Under the pieces are notes generated by a model. It saw only the letters and a program-made list of their open reading frames with translations, was not told the DNA's origin and searched no databases. Shown here piece by piece: positions 1 to 9,189 of a stretch of DNA of 64,000 nucleotides. Numbering within the stretch: the first letter of the stretch is position 1; every line of letters starts with the position of its first letter. The position numbers and the translations under genes were made by a program. This DNA comes from Mytilus trossulus (Eukaryota; Mollusca; Bivalvia; Mytilida; Mytilidae): NCBI RefSeq assembly GCF_036588685.1, contig NC_086373.1, positions 4,941,002-5,005,001 on the forward strand, read 5' to 3'.

Positions 1-3000
1 AAAGATGTTTGTTCAATGGTATATAACCAGTTCTTAATTTAAAAATTAGTCTTTCTCTGTATCTGGACATTTTTGGTATTTTTATGTCAAAATTAATTTT
101 TGGACTTATTTGATACATTGCTCTATCTTTCTCTTTATCCCATTCTTCTTGCCACATTTTTTTCATTAAATTTTTACACAATGTTTTAAAATCATCTTTG
201 AACAACGGTACAAAGATATAAATATTTTGAAAACTTAATGCCTGTTTAGCATGAAAATCAGCCAACTCATTGCCTTGTATTCCTACATGACTTGGTATCC
301 ATTCAAAAATTATATTTGTACCTGAATGATACAATGATCTTAGTAAAAAATGAATGTCAAGTAAGAATTGATTTCTTATCTTGTTTAAAGGTATTTTCAG
401 TGCTTGAAGCGCTGATAAAGAGTCTACAAAAATCACAACGTTAAAAGGTAAAAAGTCTTGTAACCATGATATACATAAATAAATTGCTGTCAATTCACAC
501 ATAAAAATAGAAAGGTGATTGTTCAACTTAAATCCCTTATTGATTTTTAACTCTGGAATGACAAAGGCACAACCAGCATTGCTATTTGGATCTTTTGACC
601 CGTCAGTGAATACTTTTAAATGGTGTTTATATTGAGTATCTATCATGATATTGGCTTCACTTTTAATTAAATGGGGTAAATCCTTTTTAGAAATGTAATC
701 TTTTAAATACGTGTTTACTATAGGTACTGTAAAATGCCATGGGGGGATTGGACTTTCTCTATATATAACTACATTATTTTCTGAAAAATTATTTCCTTTT
801 AGAGTATCTTTTGCAATTAATGTAAATGGTTTACGTTTAACAGTTTTACTATAAAATTCAAAAGTAGCAGTATCTTGAATTGATTTTTTGGCTGGATGGT
901 TGTTTTCGAAAGTAGAAATATTTAAATATGATTTTGTTATTAACGCTTTTCTTCTGATTTCGTAAGGAGGGTCTCCCATTTCCACCTGAAGTGCTTTTAA
1001 TGAAGCTGACTTCATAGAACCTGTACATAAACGTAGAGATTGTGTTTGTACCTTATCTAAAATTTTCTTAATAGATGCAGAGGCTGTATTGTAAACCTCA
1101 CAACCATAGTCAATTTTTGATCTTATTAAAGCAATATAAATTTTTCTTAGAGTATAACTTGTTGCTCCCCATTTCGTTCCCGTTAAAAGTTTCATACAGT
1201 TTAAAATTTTTGTACATCTTGTATTAATATACTGAACATGACTATTCCAAGTAAGATATCTATCAAAAATAATTCCAAGAAATTTAACTTCTTTAACAAC
1301 TTCTAAAATGTGATTTCCTATTTTTAATATAATATTATTACAATTTGATTTCCTAGAAAAAATAACTGTGACTGTTTTTGAAGGTGAAAGTAAAAAACCC
1401 CAATTTGAGCACCATTTGCTTATACTATTCAAGTCTTCTTGAATTTTTTTTTGTAAAAATTTTAATGATGGTCCAGATTTCCAAATTGCCCCATCATCTG
1501 CAAATTGTGACATTTCACAATTTTTTAAACAGTCTGACATGTCATTAACCATAATGTTAAAAAGCGTTGGACTTATACAACTTCCCTGGGGGGTACCATT
1601 TTCTAAAACAAAAATATCTGAAAAAGTGTTGTTTATCTTAACCTGCAATACTCTATCTGAGAGAAAATTATTAACATAAGCAAGCATGTTGCCTTTAAGA
1701 CCCATTTTTTTCATTTTTTTTAATAAACCATGTTTCCATAACATATCGAAAGCTTTTTGGAAATCAATAAATATTCCAACTAATATGTGTTTTTTAGCAA
1801 AAGATTTCTGTATTGCATTTTCTAGACGTATACATTGCTGTATCGTACTTTTATTTTTTCTATAACCGTTTTGATTCGGGTTAAATATATTATTTTTTTC
1901 CAGAAACCATGTTAATCTGTTGTTAACCATTTTTTCCATTATCTTATTAAAATTAGAAGTTAATGCAATAGGTCTATATGATAATGGATCACTGGGATCT
2001 TTACCATGTTTAAAACTAGGAATAATTGTTGAATGTTTCCATTCATTTGGAAGTTCTTGTAACATCCAAATTTTATTAATAAATAGTAAAAATATGCTTA
2101 AGGTTTTATTAGATAAATGGCGAAACATACTATAAGTTGTTCTATCTTTTCCCGGCGAGCTATCATTAGTATCAGCTATTGCATCTTTAAATTCTTGCAA
2201 TGTAAATTTTTCATTAAAACAATCTGTATTAATTTTGTAATATTCAATAAAATCATTTATCTCTTCTTTTTCTGTTTTAGTCTTAAATTCTTTGAAGTCG
2301 TTATTGTAATTTGATGTACTACTGACTTTGCAGTAATTTTCTGCAAATACGTTTGCTTTTTCTTTCGTATCTGTAATAAATCTATTAAAATATTTCAGAA
2401 TAGGAATGTTTGTCCTAGTACTTATCTTCCCTAACATCTTTTTTACATTATGCCATAGATCTGAAATATTATTATTACAATTGAGACTAGTACAGTAATT
2501 TGACCAATGGTTGTCCTGTGTATCTTTTAATACTTTTTTACAAAATCTTTCTTTATCTTTATAAATTTTAAAATCATTGCCATTTCCAGTATGTCTTGCT
2601 CTATTTCTAGCTTTGTTTCTAGCTTTTATAGCTGAAGTACATTCCTTTGTCCACCAAGGAACACAAGGTTTGTTTGTTTTATGAAATTTCTTAATAGGAA
2701 TATGGGTACATGCTATATTAATCAATTCAGTGGTTAATGTATTGTTAGTTTGCTGTATATCATCTGTAATTAAATTCTCTGTAAATTTAATGTCACATTC
2801 TTTCGTGAAGCTTTTCCAATTTGCTCTCTTAAAATTCCATTTAGGGGAGAAATCACTGTTGTAATCACCAATATATATATTAGAATCAATGTACACACAA
2901 AAATGATCACTTCCAAAGGTGGAATGTTGATCTACCAACCAATTAATTTTTTGTCCAATATTAGGACTACAAAAAGTCAGATCTAAACATGATGTTTCTA

Positions 3001-3538
3001 AATTAATCGGATTCAGTCTTGTTCCTGATCCTTCGTTTAAAAGACATATATTATTATCTTGAATACACTTAAAAAGTTCTCTACCTTTAGTATCGATTCT
3101 TTTCCCCCATAATGTATGGTGAGCATTAAAGTCACCACATAATATGTATTCTGTTGTAATTTGACTAAGAAGAGTATCATAGTCTTCATATTTAGTGTCT
3201 AATTTAGGGTCATATAAATTAAGTATCAGTAATTTCTTACTATTATGTATAATATAAATTGCAGAAGTTTCAAATGTACTCTGAAAATCAACTGTACTAT
3301 AGTTAATATATTGTTTAACATAAATGGCTGTTCCACCTCTGTTAACACCTCGACTTGAGAATGTTGCGAGTGTGTAACCTGGTATTTCAGGGTAATCTTT
3401 TTCGAGATTACAAAAAGTTTCTTGAAAACATAAAATATTTGGCGTATCTTTAATATTGTTTAAGTGCCATATAAACTCCGGTATGTGTGACCGAATTCCC
3501 TGACAGTTCCAATGTGCCAAACTAAGTTGTAAAGCCAT
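1..3538 (-). CDS. LINE ORF2: endonuclease, reverse transcriptase, RNase H (partial at window edge)
   Basis: Reading the minus strand from 3538, I found no stop codon to base 1 (about 1179 codons); the end lies outside. Domains in order: APE-like endonuclease (HWNCQGI near residue 12, CGDFNAHHTLWG, then SDHF); reverse transcriptase with DFQKAFDMLW, the motif GTPQGSCISPTLFNIM and the catalytic FADD near residue 676 (DD at about 1493-1498); RNase H with TDGSKDP near residue 979, an ELTAIY glutamate, VDSLSAL and WIPSHVGIQGNELAD. The protein copies the element's RNA into DNA at a nicked target. The start is uncertain: in-frame ATGs also lie at 3559, 3571 and 3595, and the frame stays open across the ORF1 stop. 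No catalytic residue I looked for is missing. Confidence 0.9.
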   Translation of the reverse strand, partial: MALQLSLAHWNCQGIRSHIPEFIWHLNNIKDTPNILCFQETFCNLEKDYPEIPGYTLATFSSRGVNRGGTAIYVKQYINYSTVDFQSTFETSAIYIIHNSKKLLILNLYDPKLDTKYEDYDTLLSQITTEYILCGDFNAHHTLWGKRIDTKGRELFKCIQDNNICLLNEGSGTRLNPINLETSCLDLTFCSPNIGQKINWLVDQHSTFGSDHFCVYIDSNIYIGDYNSDFSPKWNFKRANWKSFTKECDIKFTENLITDDIQQTNNTLTTELINIACTHIPIKKFHKTNKPCVPWWTKECTSAIKARNKARNRARHTGNGNDFKIYKDKERFCKKVLKDTQDNHWSNYCTSLNCNNNISDLWHNVKKMLGKISTRTNIPILKYFNRFITDTKEKANVFAENYCKVSSTSNYNNDFKEFKTKTEKEEINDFIEYYKINTDCFNEKFTLQEFKDAIADTNDSSPGKDRTTYSMFRHLSNKTLSIFLLFINKIWMLQELPNEWKHSTIIPSFKHGKDPSDPLSYRPIALTSNFNKIMEKMVNNRLTWFLEKNNIFNPNQNGYRKNKSTIQQCIRLENAIQKSFAKKHILVGIFIDFQKAFDMLWKHGLLKKMKKMGLKGNMLAYVNNFLSDRVLQVKINNTFSDIFVLENGTPQGSCISPTLFNIMVNDMSDCLKNCEMSQFADDGAIWKSGPSLKFLQKKIQEDLNSISKWCSNWGFLLSPSKTVTVIFSRKSNCNNIILKIGNHILEVVKEVKFLGIIFDRYLTWNSHVQYINTRCTKILNCMKLLTGTKWGATSYTLRKIYIALIRSKIDYGCEVYNTASASIKKILDKVQTQSLRLCTGSMKSASLKALQVEMGDPPYEIRRKALITKSYLNISTFENNHPAKKSIQDTATFEFYSKTVKRKPFTLIAKDTLKGNNFSENNVVIYRESPIPPWHFTVPIVNTYLKDYISKKDLPHLIKSEANIMIDTQYKHHLKVFTDGSKDPNSNAGCAFVIPELKINKGFKLNNHLSIFMCELTAIYLCISWLQDFLPFNVVIFVDSLSALQALKIPLNKIRNQFLLDIHFLLRSLYHSGTNIIFEWIPSHVGIQGNELADFHAKQALSFQNIYIFVPLFKDDFKTLCKNLMKKMWQEEWDKEKDRAMYQISPKINFDIKIPKMSRYRERLIFKLRTGYIPLNKHL

Positions 3539-3620
3539 GAGTATGATTAAAGTATACATTATAATTGACATGAATGTAAATAGTATATATTTCATTATTA
3601 AATACAAGTATAAATAAAAC

Positions 3621-4880
3621 TTAGTTTATTAATGTAAGTTTATCTAGTATATATTCTTGGTTAACGTGTACACCAAGCAATTCTAATACCATGTCAGCTA
3701 CAACACTGACTTTTTGTTCATTATCAGATAATGTTGGAACCTGTATTGCTGTCATAATTATTAAGAGAATAAAATTGTCAAACTCTGTGAGCTGTTGAAA
3801 TAAGCCCTTTGTTAGAGAAATCTTTTCATGCTCTTTAGGAAGGTTTTCCTTTTTACCCTGTAAAGGATTTTGTTTTGACTCTTTAAGAACATGTGTTCTT
3901 GCTTCTTTAACTGAGCATTTTTCTTTACACACTCTTTTTATTATTTTTTCATTTTGTATTTTCTTTGGGCAATCTTTACTCGTAGCTGGGTGGTCACCGT
4001 TGCAATTTGCACATTTAGCCTTAACTTTACACTCCCTATCTTTATGGTCTTCCCCACACCTTACACATTTTACACTATTTCTACATTCTCTTTGCATATG
4101 TCCAAAACCCTGACATTTAAAACATTGAGTTGGTTTTGGAACAAAGAGTTTTGTTTTGTGACTCTTAAAACCTATCAACACTCTGGATGGTAACTCTGTT
4201 GTGTTAAAAAACAGTTTTAGAGTTTTTGACGGAACCCTAGTTTTAGTATTAATGTCATAATATGTTAGTCTCTGAAATCGACTGACCTGTTGTTTCTCTA
4301 GAATGTCCTGTAAATCTGATTCTTCTATATCAAGTGAAACATTGTAAATACAACCTATAGTAGTGTTCAGCGATTTAGGCTGAAACACATTTACTGACCA
4401 TTGTCCTAGATGTGTAAGTTTGGACAATTGATTGAACTGGTGTTTATCAAAACAAACAACCATTAAATGACCAGTTCTTGTTGCCCCGAGCTCTTTTACA
4501 ATACCTACAGAAGAACTCATTAGTTTTTGTATTTGTATTGGATTTTTTAATCCAAGTTTTTCGTCTCTATTAGAAACTATTAACACATATTTTTTAGGCT
4601 GTTTTGGACTATTAATTAGTCTTTTAACGGGGGCCCTTTTTACAGTATCCTGTAACACACTACTATAAGAGTCGTGTTGTTGACTGTTAACACGTTTCCT
4701 TTTACTTTTTTGATATTGCCATGGGTCTTGGCCAATATCTGATTCACTCTCTAATTCTGATGTTTCTGAACCTGTATCCATATTAATTAAATTTTGGGAC
4801 ATATAAGTTCTGTCCATAACTTTTTCATGGAGACCATCAATAAATCGTTCTATCACAGTAATGTCTTCTGAATCAGACAT
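3621..4880 (-). CDS. LINE ORF1: zinc-knuckle (CCHC) gag-like nucleic-acid-binding protein
   Basis: A 419-residue protein with an acidic N-terminus (MSDSEDITVIERF), a basic stretch near residues 60-70, a central region of the kind that forms an RRM-like fold in LINE ORF1 proteins, and three cysteine-histidine knuckles at about residues 250-305 (CFKCQGFGHMQREC, CVRCGEDHKDREC, CANCNGDHPATSKDC). Such proteins bind the element RNA and form the ribonucleoprotein that carries ORF2. It is intact and sits directly upstream of ORF2, in a different frame. The middle-region fold is inferred; the knuckles are seen. Confidence 0.88.
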   Translation of the reverse strand: MSDSEDITVIERFIDGLHEKVMDRTYMSQNLINMDTGSETSELESESDIGQDPWQYQKSKRKRVNSQQHDSYSSVLQDTVKRAPVKRLINSPKQPKKYVLIVSNRDEKLGLKNPIQIQKLMSSSVGIVKELGATRTGHLMVVCFDKHQFNQLSKLTHLGQWSVNVFQPKSLNTTIGCIYNVSLDIEESDLQDILEKQQVSRFQRLTYYDINTKTRVPSKTLKLFFNTTELPSRVLIGFKSHKTKLFVPKPTQCFKCQGFGHMQRECRNSVKCVRCGEDHKDRECKVKAKCANCNGDHPATSKDCPKKIQNEKIIKRVCKEKCSVKEARTHVLKESKQNPLQGKKENLPKEHEKISLTKGLFQQLTEFDNFILLIIMTAIQVPTLSDNEQKVSVVADMVLELLGVHVNQEYILDKLTLIN

Positions 4881-4936
4881 ACTTAAATTACCAAACTACT
4901 ACTCCCTATTGGAGAAGAAGCGTGACTAAATATATA

Positions 4937-4939
<3 letters not shown>

Positions 4940-4968
<29 letters not shown>
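4940..4968. repeat. Homopolymer run of 29 A
   Basis: It follows an AT dinucleotide stretch at 4929-4940 and marks the junction between the short LINE 5' UTR and unassigned DNA. It may be part of an A-rich target site or the tail of an older insertion. The length may be inexact because it is a homopolymer. Confidence 0.8.
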
Positions 4969-4970
<2 letters not shown>

Positions 4971-5159
4971 GTAGAAAATTTTTTGAACCTAAGTTTACAC
5001 AACCTGTATATAAATATCTTAATGTAATATCTAAATAAATAGCTGAAATATCTGAAATATCAATGCCTGTACATAAAGTAAGAAACTAAGTTTACATATA
5101 AATAACAATCAGTGCTCAGTAACTAAATGCATGTGTGTGACACCATTGGACTCACTACC
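4969..5159. other. Unassigned 190-bp segment between LINE and histone/5S array
   Basis: AT-rich sequence with no long open frame and no resemblance to the array unit. A short motif, AAGTTTACA, occurs twice (near 4990 and 5092), each time followed within a few bases by a TATAAAT stretch. It stands where the first unit's H1 gene should be, so the array is cut here. Confidence 0.6.
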
Positions 5160-5164
5160 AATGA

Positions 5165-5712
5165 TATCACCGACAGTGTGTAATTATCAAACTAACGCGG
5201 ACCTCGACGAGAGCACCCTTAAACTTTCATGACAATCTAATTCAAACAGATCGACAAGAAAATCTGTGTGCTTGTTCGACAAGTTTTAATCATTTGTTTC
5301 AAATAAATTGTACTTTTTGTTATATAAATGATACACGAAAATTTTCAGCAGGAATTTATCTTTCAGAATATGTCATAAGAATTAAACAAAATACCACGAG
5401 TGAAGAAATATTTACGATTAATGTACAACTTGTCAATTTCACTCGTGCGATTCTTCATCAGAAAACGTGTTGTATTATTTCACAAAAACTAGATTGTGCC
5501 GTAAAAATGATATAAATTTGTAGTAAAATCATTTCTTTATATGTTTTTGCTTTCAGATATACACAGAAATAAAGAGACTTCCCAGAAATTTAGATTTTGC
5601 CTTCGATATGAAAGCACACAAAGATGGCAAACTTCGAAACCGGGACTTCCTTGACCGAGATGAAAGACGTTTCAAATATTCGAAGTTTTTACTGGAACTT
5701 TACAAACTATAA
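5165..5712 (+). other. Opposite-strand open frame next to H1 promoter, first (cut) unit
   Basis: Same frame as described at 7468. The frame is open from 5165 (a TGA precedes it) to 5500; the putative intron is 5501-5556 and the second segment 5557-5712. The ATG found in full block A units has been lost with the missing H1 side, so this copy could not start the same way. Confidence 0.35.
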
Positions 5713-6138
5713 TTATTATTTATTGTTTATTATTTGTTTTTGCTATAATGAATTTTTGCTAATTAGAATCCTTTCAGAAAAAATGTGAATCATATAAGCC
5801 CTGGTCAAAAAGAAAGAGGCGATTTCAAATGACGACAAATGGCGGATACCATATTATCACAGACGACCTTTCAAAGACCTAATTTAAAAATATATATATA
5901 GCCACATGCATGTGTAAGGAGTGGAATTCTTAAGTGTATATAACTTGACGTGCATGTATTTCACTTAAAAATATTTCAACATGCAGATGGGTATTGAAAA
6001 CTAAATAAATTTATGAATGATTTATTTTCTGTTTTCTTCATTGATAGCTAAATACATTGAATATTACATCCAAATAAATTAGTAAAAAAAATATTGAACC
6101 ATTATGTTTGGTAGGAATACAAAATTATACGTAAAAAA

Positions 6139-6258
6139 ATGTCTACAACACCCGGTATTCCCAGGCGGTCACCCATCCAAGTACTAACCGGGCTCGACGT
6201 TGCTTAACTTCGGTGATCGGACGAGAACCGGTGTTTTCAACGTGATATGGTCGTAGAC
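6139..6258 (-). rRNA. 5S rRNA: 5S ribosomal RNA
   Basis: Starts GTCTACGACCATATCACG and ends near GGGTGTTGTAGACAT, a typical 120-nt animal 5S RNA. The internal Pol III control region is visible (A box around GTTAAGCAACGTCGAGC, C box around GGATGGGTGACCGCCTGG). A T run directly follows for termination. A TATA-like TATATATC lies 21-28 bases upstream (6279-6286). The RNA joins the large ribosomal subunit. All complete copies but one in the window have the same sequence. Confidence 0.97.
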
Positions 6259-6400
6259 ACAGAAGTGTTAAAATTTTTGATATATAAGGTTAGGTAGTAG
6301 CATTTTTGTCAAAAATTTATATATAATATTTTTTTTCAGAAGCAAAACTTTACACTAATTATATGTTTGTTAGAAATGCAAAATTATAAGAACACAAAAA

Positions 6401-6520
6401 ATGTCTACAACACCCGGTATTCCCAGGCGGTCACCCATCCAAGTACTAACCGGGCTCGACGTTGCTTAACTTCGGTGATCGGACGAGAACCGGTGTTTTC
6501 AACGTGATATGGTCGTAGAC
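6401..6520 (-). rRNA. 5S rRNA: 5S ribosomal RNA, H1-proximal copy
   Basis: Identical to the gene at 6139. The two sit 142 bp apart on the same strand, and about 45 bp of upstream sequence, including the TATATATC element, is shared, so the pair arose by local duplication. Confidence 0.97.
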
Positions 6521-6742
6521 ACAGAAGTGTTAAATTTTTTGATATATAAAGTTAGGAAGTAGCAATTTTGAACAGATCAAGAATTTGTATAAAAAGATTT
6601 TTTTTCGGGTTTAAGATAGAAGCAAAACTAAATATTTACTGCACGATCCAGAGTGGAAGATAGTAAAACTTAGCAAGTTCACATGTAGTAGAAATAAATT
6701 GCAGAGAAGAAAGAGAGATTTAGAAAATGGGACAAGCTATAT

Positions 6743-6748
6743 TTTATT
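6743..6748 (-). promoter_or_regulatory. Poly(A) signal downstream of H1
   Basis: AATAAA on the H1 strand, 100 bases after the stop and well beyond the histone stem-loop. The same motif sits at the same distance after every complete H1 copy in all blocks. It would allow a polyadenylated H1 mRNA besides the stem-loop-processed form. Confidence 0.5.
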
Positions 6749-6798
6749 TGTGACTAATACCATGCAACAATTTCAGATTCTTTTTGAAAAATTTTGGT

Positions 6799-6814
6799 AG
6801 CCCTTAAAAGGGCT
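6799..6814 (-). terminator. Histone mRNA 3' stem-loop
   Basis: AGCCCTTTTAAGGGCT on the H1 strand, a six-base-pair stem with a four-base loop, 34 bases after the H1 stop, followed by ACCA. A purine-rich CAAAAAGAA about 17 bases on resembles the U7-binding histone downstream element. This is the replication-dependent histone processing signal. Each complete H1 copy has it at the same place. Confidence 0.92.
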
Positions 6815-6847
6815 GTTTAAGCTTTAAAAGCATCATGCTTCCTTCAT

Positions 6848-7444
6848 TTACTTCTTCTTTGGTGTCTTTGCCTTCTTTGGTTTAGCTGCAGCCTTTGTCT
6901 TCTTGGGAGATTTTGTGGCTTTCTTTGCAGATTTGGCAGCAGGTTTTGCAGCAGGTTTCTTTGCAGCTGGCTTCTTTGCTTTTGGTTTAGCTGCTTTCTT
7001 TTCACCTGCTGGTTTCTTTGCTGCAGGTTTCTTTGCGGCAGTCTTTTTGGTAGGTGTCTTTGCCTTCTTTGGCTTGGCTGCTTTAGGTTTAACTACTTTC
7101 TTTGCTGGTTTCTTAGCTGGTTTAGCTACTTCCCCAATCTTAAAGCTTCCAGAAGCGCCGGTACCCTTCGACTGTTTCAAGCTATTGCTCTTCACTCCTG
7201 ATTTCAGAGCTAACTTCAAGTGAGTGTTGACTGTTTTTGCATCGCTACCAACGCTGAAGTTTGCTAAGATATACTTGAGGATGGCTTGACGGCTGGAGCC
7301 TCCACGCTCTTTCAAAGCAGATATAGCCTTTCCGACCATCTCGCTGTATTTTGGATGAGTAGCTACTTTCTTTGGTTTAGCTGCAGCTTTCTTCTTTGGT
7401 GACTTAGCTGGGGTCTTTACTACTGGTGCTGGTGCGTCAGACAT
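6848..7444 (-). CDS. H1: Linker histone H1
   Basis: A 198-residue intronless gene. The protein binds linker DNA at the nucleosome dyad and compacts chromatin. A short basic N-terminal tail is followed by a winged-helix globular domain (about residues 30-106, from THPKYSEMVGKAISALKERG to GTGASGSFKI) and a lysine/alanine/proline-rich C-terminal tail. SPKK sites near residues 15 and 178 are typical cyclin-kinase targets. The ATG is the only one in frame near the start, with a leader of about 34 bases and a histone-type cap motif. Stem-loop 6799-6814. The sequence matches what I know of Mytilus H1. All intact copies in the window encode the same protein. Confidence 0.98.
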   Translation of the reverse strand: MSDAPAPVVKTPAKSPKKKAAAKPKKVATHPKYSEMVGKAISALKERGGSSRQAILKYILANFSVGSDAKTVNTHLKLALKSGVKSNSLKQSKGTGASGSFKIGEVAKPAKKPAKKVVKPKAAKPKKAKTPTKKTAAKKPAAKKPAGEKKAAKPKAKKPAAKKPAAKPAAKSAKKATKSPKKTKAAAKPKKAKTPKKK

Positions 7445-7512
7445 TTTGCGGCTTTGGTTGTTGAACGATGTGTGCGAATGAACGACAGATTACAATGATA
7501 TGCAAAAATCAC
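7445..7512 (-). promoter_or_regulatory. H1 promoter region (representative copy)
   Basis: On the H1 strand, TCATTCG (7475-7481) fits the histone cap-site consensus and lies about 34 bases before the ATG. About 20 bases further upstream, TTTTGCATATC (octamer-like, 7497-7507) could serve as an octamer or as a weak TATA. No canonical H1 box (AAACACA) was seen. The opposite-strand open frame begins inside this region, so any promoter for it would overlap. Assignments are by motif only. Confidence 0.45.
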
Positions 7513-8054
7513 CGACAGTGTGTAATTATCAAACTAACGCGGACCTCGACGAGAGCACCCTTAAACTTTCATGACAATCTAATTCAAACAGATCGACAAG
7601 AAAATCTGTGTGCTTGTTCGACAAGTTTTAATCATTTGTTTCAAATAAATTGTACTTTTTGTTATATAAATGATACACGAAAATTTTCAGCAGGAATTTA
7701 TCTTTCAGAATATGTCATAAGAATTAAACAAAATACCACGAGTGAAGAAATATTTACGATTAATGTACAACTTGTCAATTTCACTCGTGCGATTCTTCAT
7801 CAGAAAACGTGTTGTATTATTTCACAAAAACTAGATTGTGCCGTAAAAATGATATAAATTTGTAGTAAAATCATTTCTTTATATGTTTTTGCTTTCAGAT
7901 ATACACAGAAATAAAGAGACTTCCCAGAAATTTAGATTTTGCCTTCGATATGAAAGCACACAAAGATGGCAAACTTCGAAACCGGGACTTCCTTGACCGA
8001 GATGAAAGACGTTTCAAATATTCGAAGTTTTTACTGGAACTTTACAAACTATAA
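7468..8054 (+). other. Divergent two-segment open frame of unknown product (block A form)
   Basis: From an ATG at 7468 the frame is open for 125 codons to 7842. It then meets GTAAAA at 7843 and, 56 bases later, a pyrimidine-rich TTTTTGCTTTCAG ending at 7898. The next segment, 7899-8054, is open for 51 codons and ends TAA. Both segments are in phase 0, so removal of 7843-7898 gives one 176-codon frame. The second segment is richer in G+C than its surroundings and rich in charged residues (KAHKDGKLRNRDFLDRDERR). AATAAA motifs follow at about 8345 and 8414. The first segment overlaps the H1 leader on the other strand. I do not recognise the product. It could be a gene, a captured gene fragment or a conserved non-coding stretch. 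Other block A copies of the second segment: 10241-10396, 12583-12738, 14925-15080. Confidence 0.4.
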
Positions 8055-8480
8055 TTATTATTTATTGTTTATTATTTGTTTTTGCTATAATGAATTTTTG
8101 CTAATTAGAATCCTTTCAGAAAAAATGTGAATCATATAAGCCCTGGTCAAAAAGAAAGAGGCGATTTCAAATGACGACAAATGGCGGATACCATATTATC
8201 ACAGACGACCTTTCAAAGACCTAATTTAAAAATATATATATAGCCACATGCATGTGTAAGGAGTGGAATTCTTAAGTGTATATAACTTGACGTGCATGTA
8301 TTTCACTTAAAAATATTTCAACATGCAGATGGGTATTGAAAACTAAATAAATTTATGAATGATTTATTTTCTGTTTTCTTCATTGATAGCTAAATACATT
8401 GAATATTACATCCAAATAAATTAGTAAAAAAAATATTGAACCATTATGTTTGGTAGGAATACAAAATTATACGTAAAAAA
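8055..8480. other. AT-rich spacer between divergent frame and 5S pair (representative)
   Basis: About 430 bp with no gene. It contains an alternating TA run (about 8232-8242) next to the palindrome CACATGCATGTG (8246-8257), a second TATATAA at about 8279, and AATAAA motifs on plus at about 8345 and 8414. This is the part of the unit that differs most between block A and blocks B/C, together with the short stretch between the two 5S genes. Confidence 0.6.
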
Positions 8481-8600
8481 ATGTCTACAACACCCGGTAT
8501 TCCCAGGCGGTCACCCATCCAAGTACTAACCGGGCTCGACGTTGCTTAACTTCGGTGATCGGACGAGAACCGGTGTTTTCAACGTGATATGGTCGTAGAC
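8481..8600 (-). rRNA. 5S rRNA: 5S ribosomal RNA
   Basis: Same sequence as 6139-6258, one unit further on; distal member of the pair. Confidence 0.97.
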
Positions 8601-8742
8601 ACAGAAGTGTTAAAATTTTTGATATATAAGGTTAGGTAGTAGCATTTTTGTCAAAAATTTATATATAATATTTTTTTTCAGAAGCAAAACTTTACACTAA
8701 TTATATGTTTGTTAGAAATGCAAAATTATAAGAACACAAAAA

Positions 8743-8862
8743 ATGTCTACAACACCCGGTATTCCCAGGCGGTCACCCATCCAAGTACTAACCGGGCTCG
8801 ACGTTGCTTAACTTCGGTGATCGGACGAGAACCGGTGTTTTCAACGTGATATGGTCGTAGAC
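8743..8862 (-). rRNA. 5S rRNA: 5S ribosomal RNA
   Basis: H1-proximal member of the pair; same sequence as 6401-6520. Confidence 0.97.
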
Positions 8863-9189
8863 ACAGAAGTGTTAAATTTTTTGATATATAAAGTTAGGAA
8901 GTAGCAATTTTGAACAGATCAAGAATTTGTATAAAAAGATTTTTTTTCGGGTTTAAGATAGAAGCAAAACTAAATATTTACTGCACGATCCAGAGTGGAA
9001 GATAGTAAAACTTAGCAAGTTCACATGTAGTAGAAATAAATTGCAGAGAAGAAAGAGAGATTTAGAAAATGGGACAAGCTATATTTTATTTGTGACTAAT
9101 ACCATGCAACAATTTCAGATTCTTTTTGAAAAATTTTGGTAGCCCTTAAAAGGGCTGTTTAAGCTTTAAAAGCATCATGCTTCCTTCAT

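Larger units (their letters stand above)
1..4939 (-). mobile_element. Non-LTR retrotransposon (LINE), RNase H-bearing, 3' end outside the window
   Basis: Two-ORF LINE read right to left. ORF1 (zinc-knuckle nucleic-acid-binding protein) precedes ORF2 (endonuclease, reverse transcriptase, RNase H). An APE-type endonuclease together with an RNase H domain points to the I superclade (I, Nimb and relatives); that placement is inference from domain order. The 5' UTR is short, about 60 bp between the ORF1 start at 4880 and a run of 29 A ending the element side at 4940. The 3' UTR, tail and far target-site duplication lie beyond base 1, so the insertion cannot be checked for completeness here. Confidence 0.88.

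Noticed and set aside
1920-2314. Two short plus-strand open frames near 1920-2314
   Set aside because: They lie antisense to the reverse transcriptase domain of ORF2 and look like translations of AT-rich DNA.
3954-4193. Plus-strand open frame inside LINE ORF1
   Set aside because: Antisense shadow of the zinc-knuckle region; no coding features of its own.
6903-7223. Open frame of 106 codons antisense to every H1 gene
   Set aside because: It is the mirror of the lysine/alanine-rich H1 tail; the phenylalanine/alanine/glycine-rich translation follows from AAA/GCA codons read backwards.
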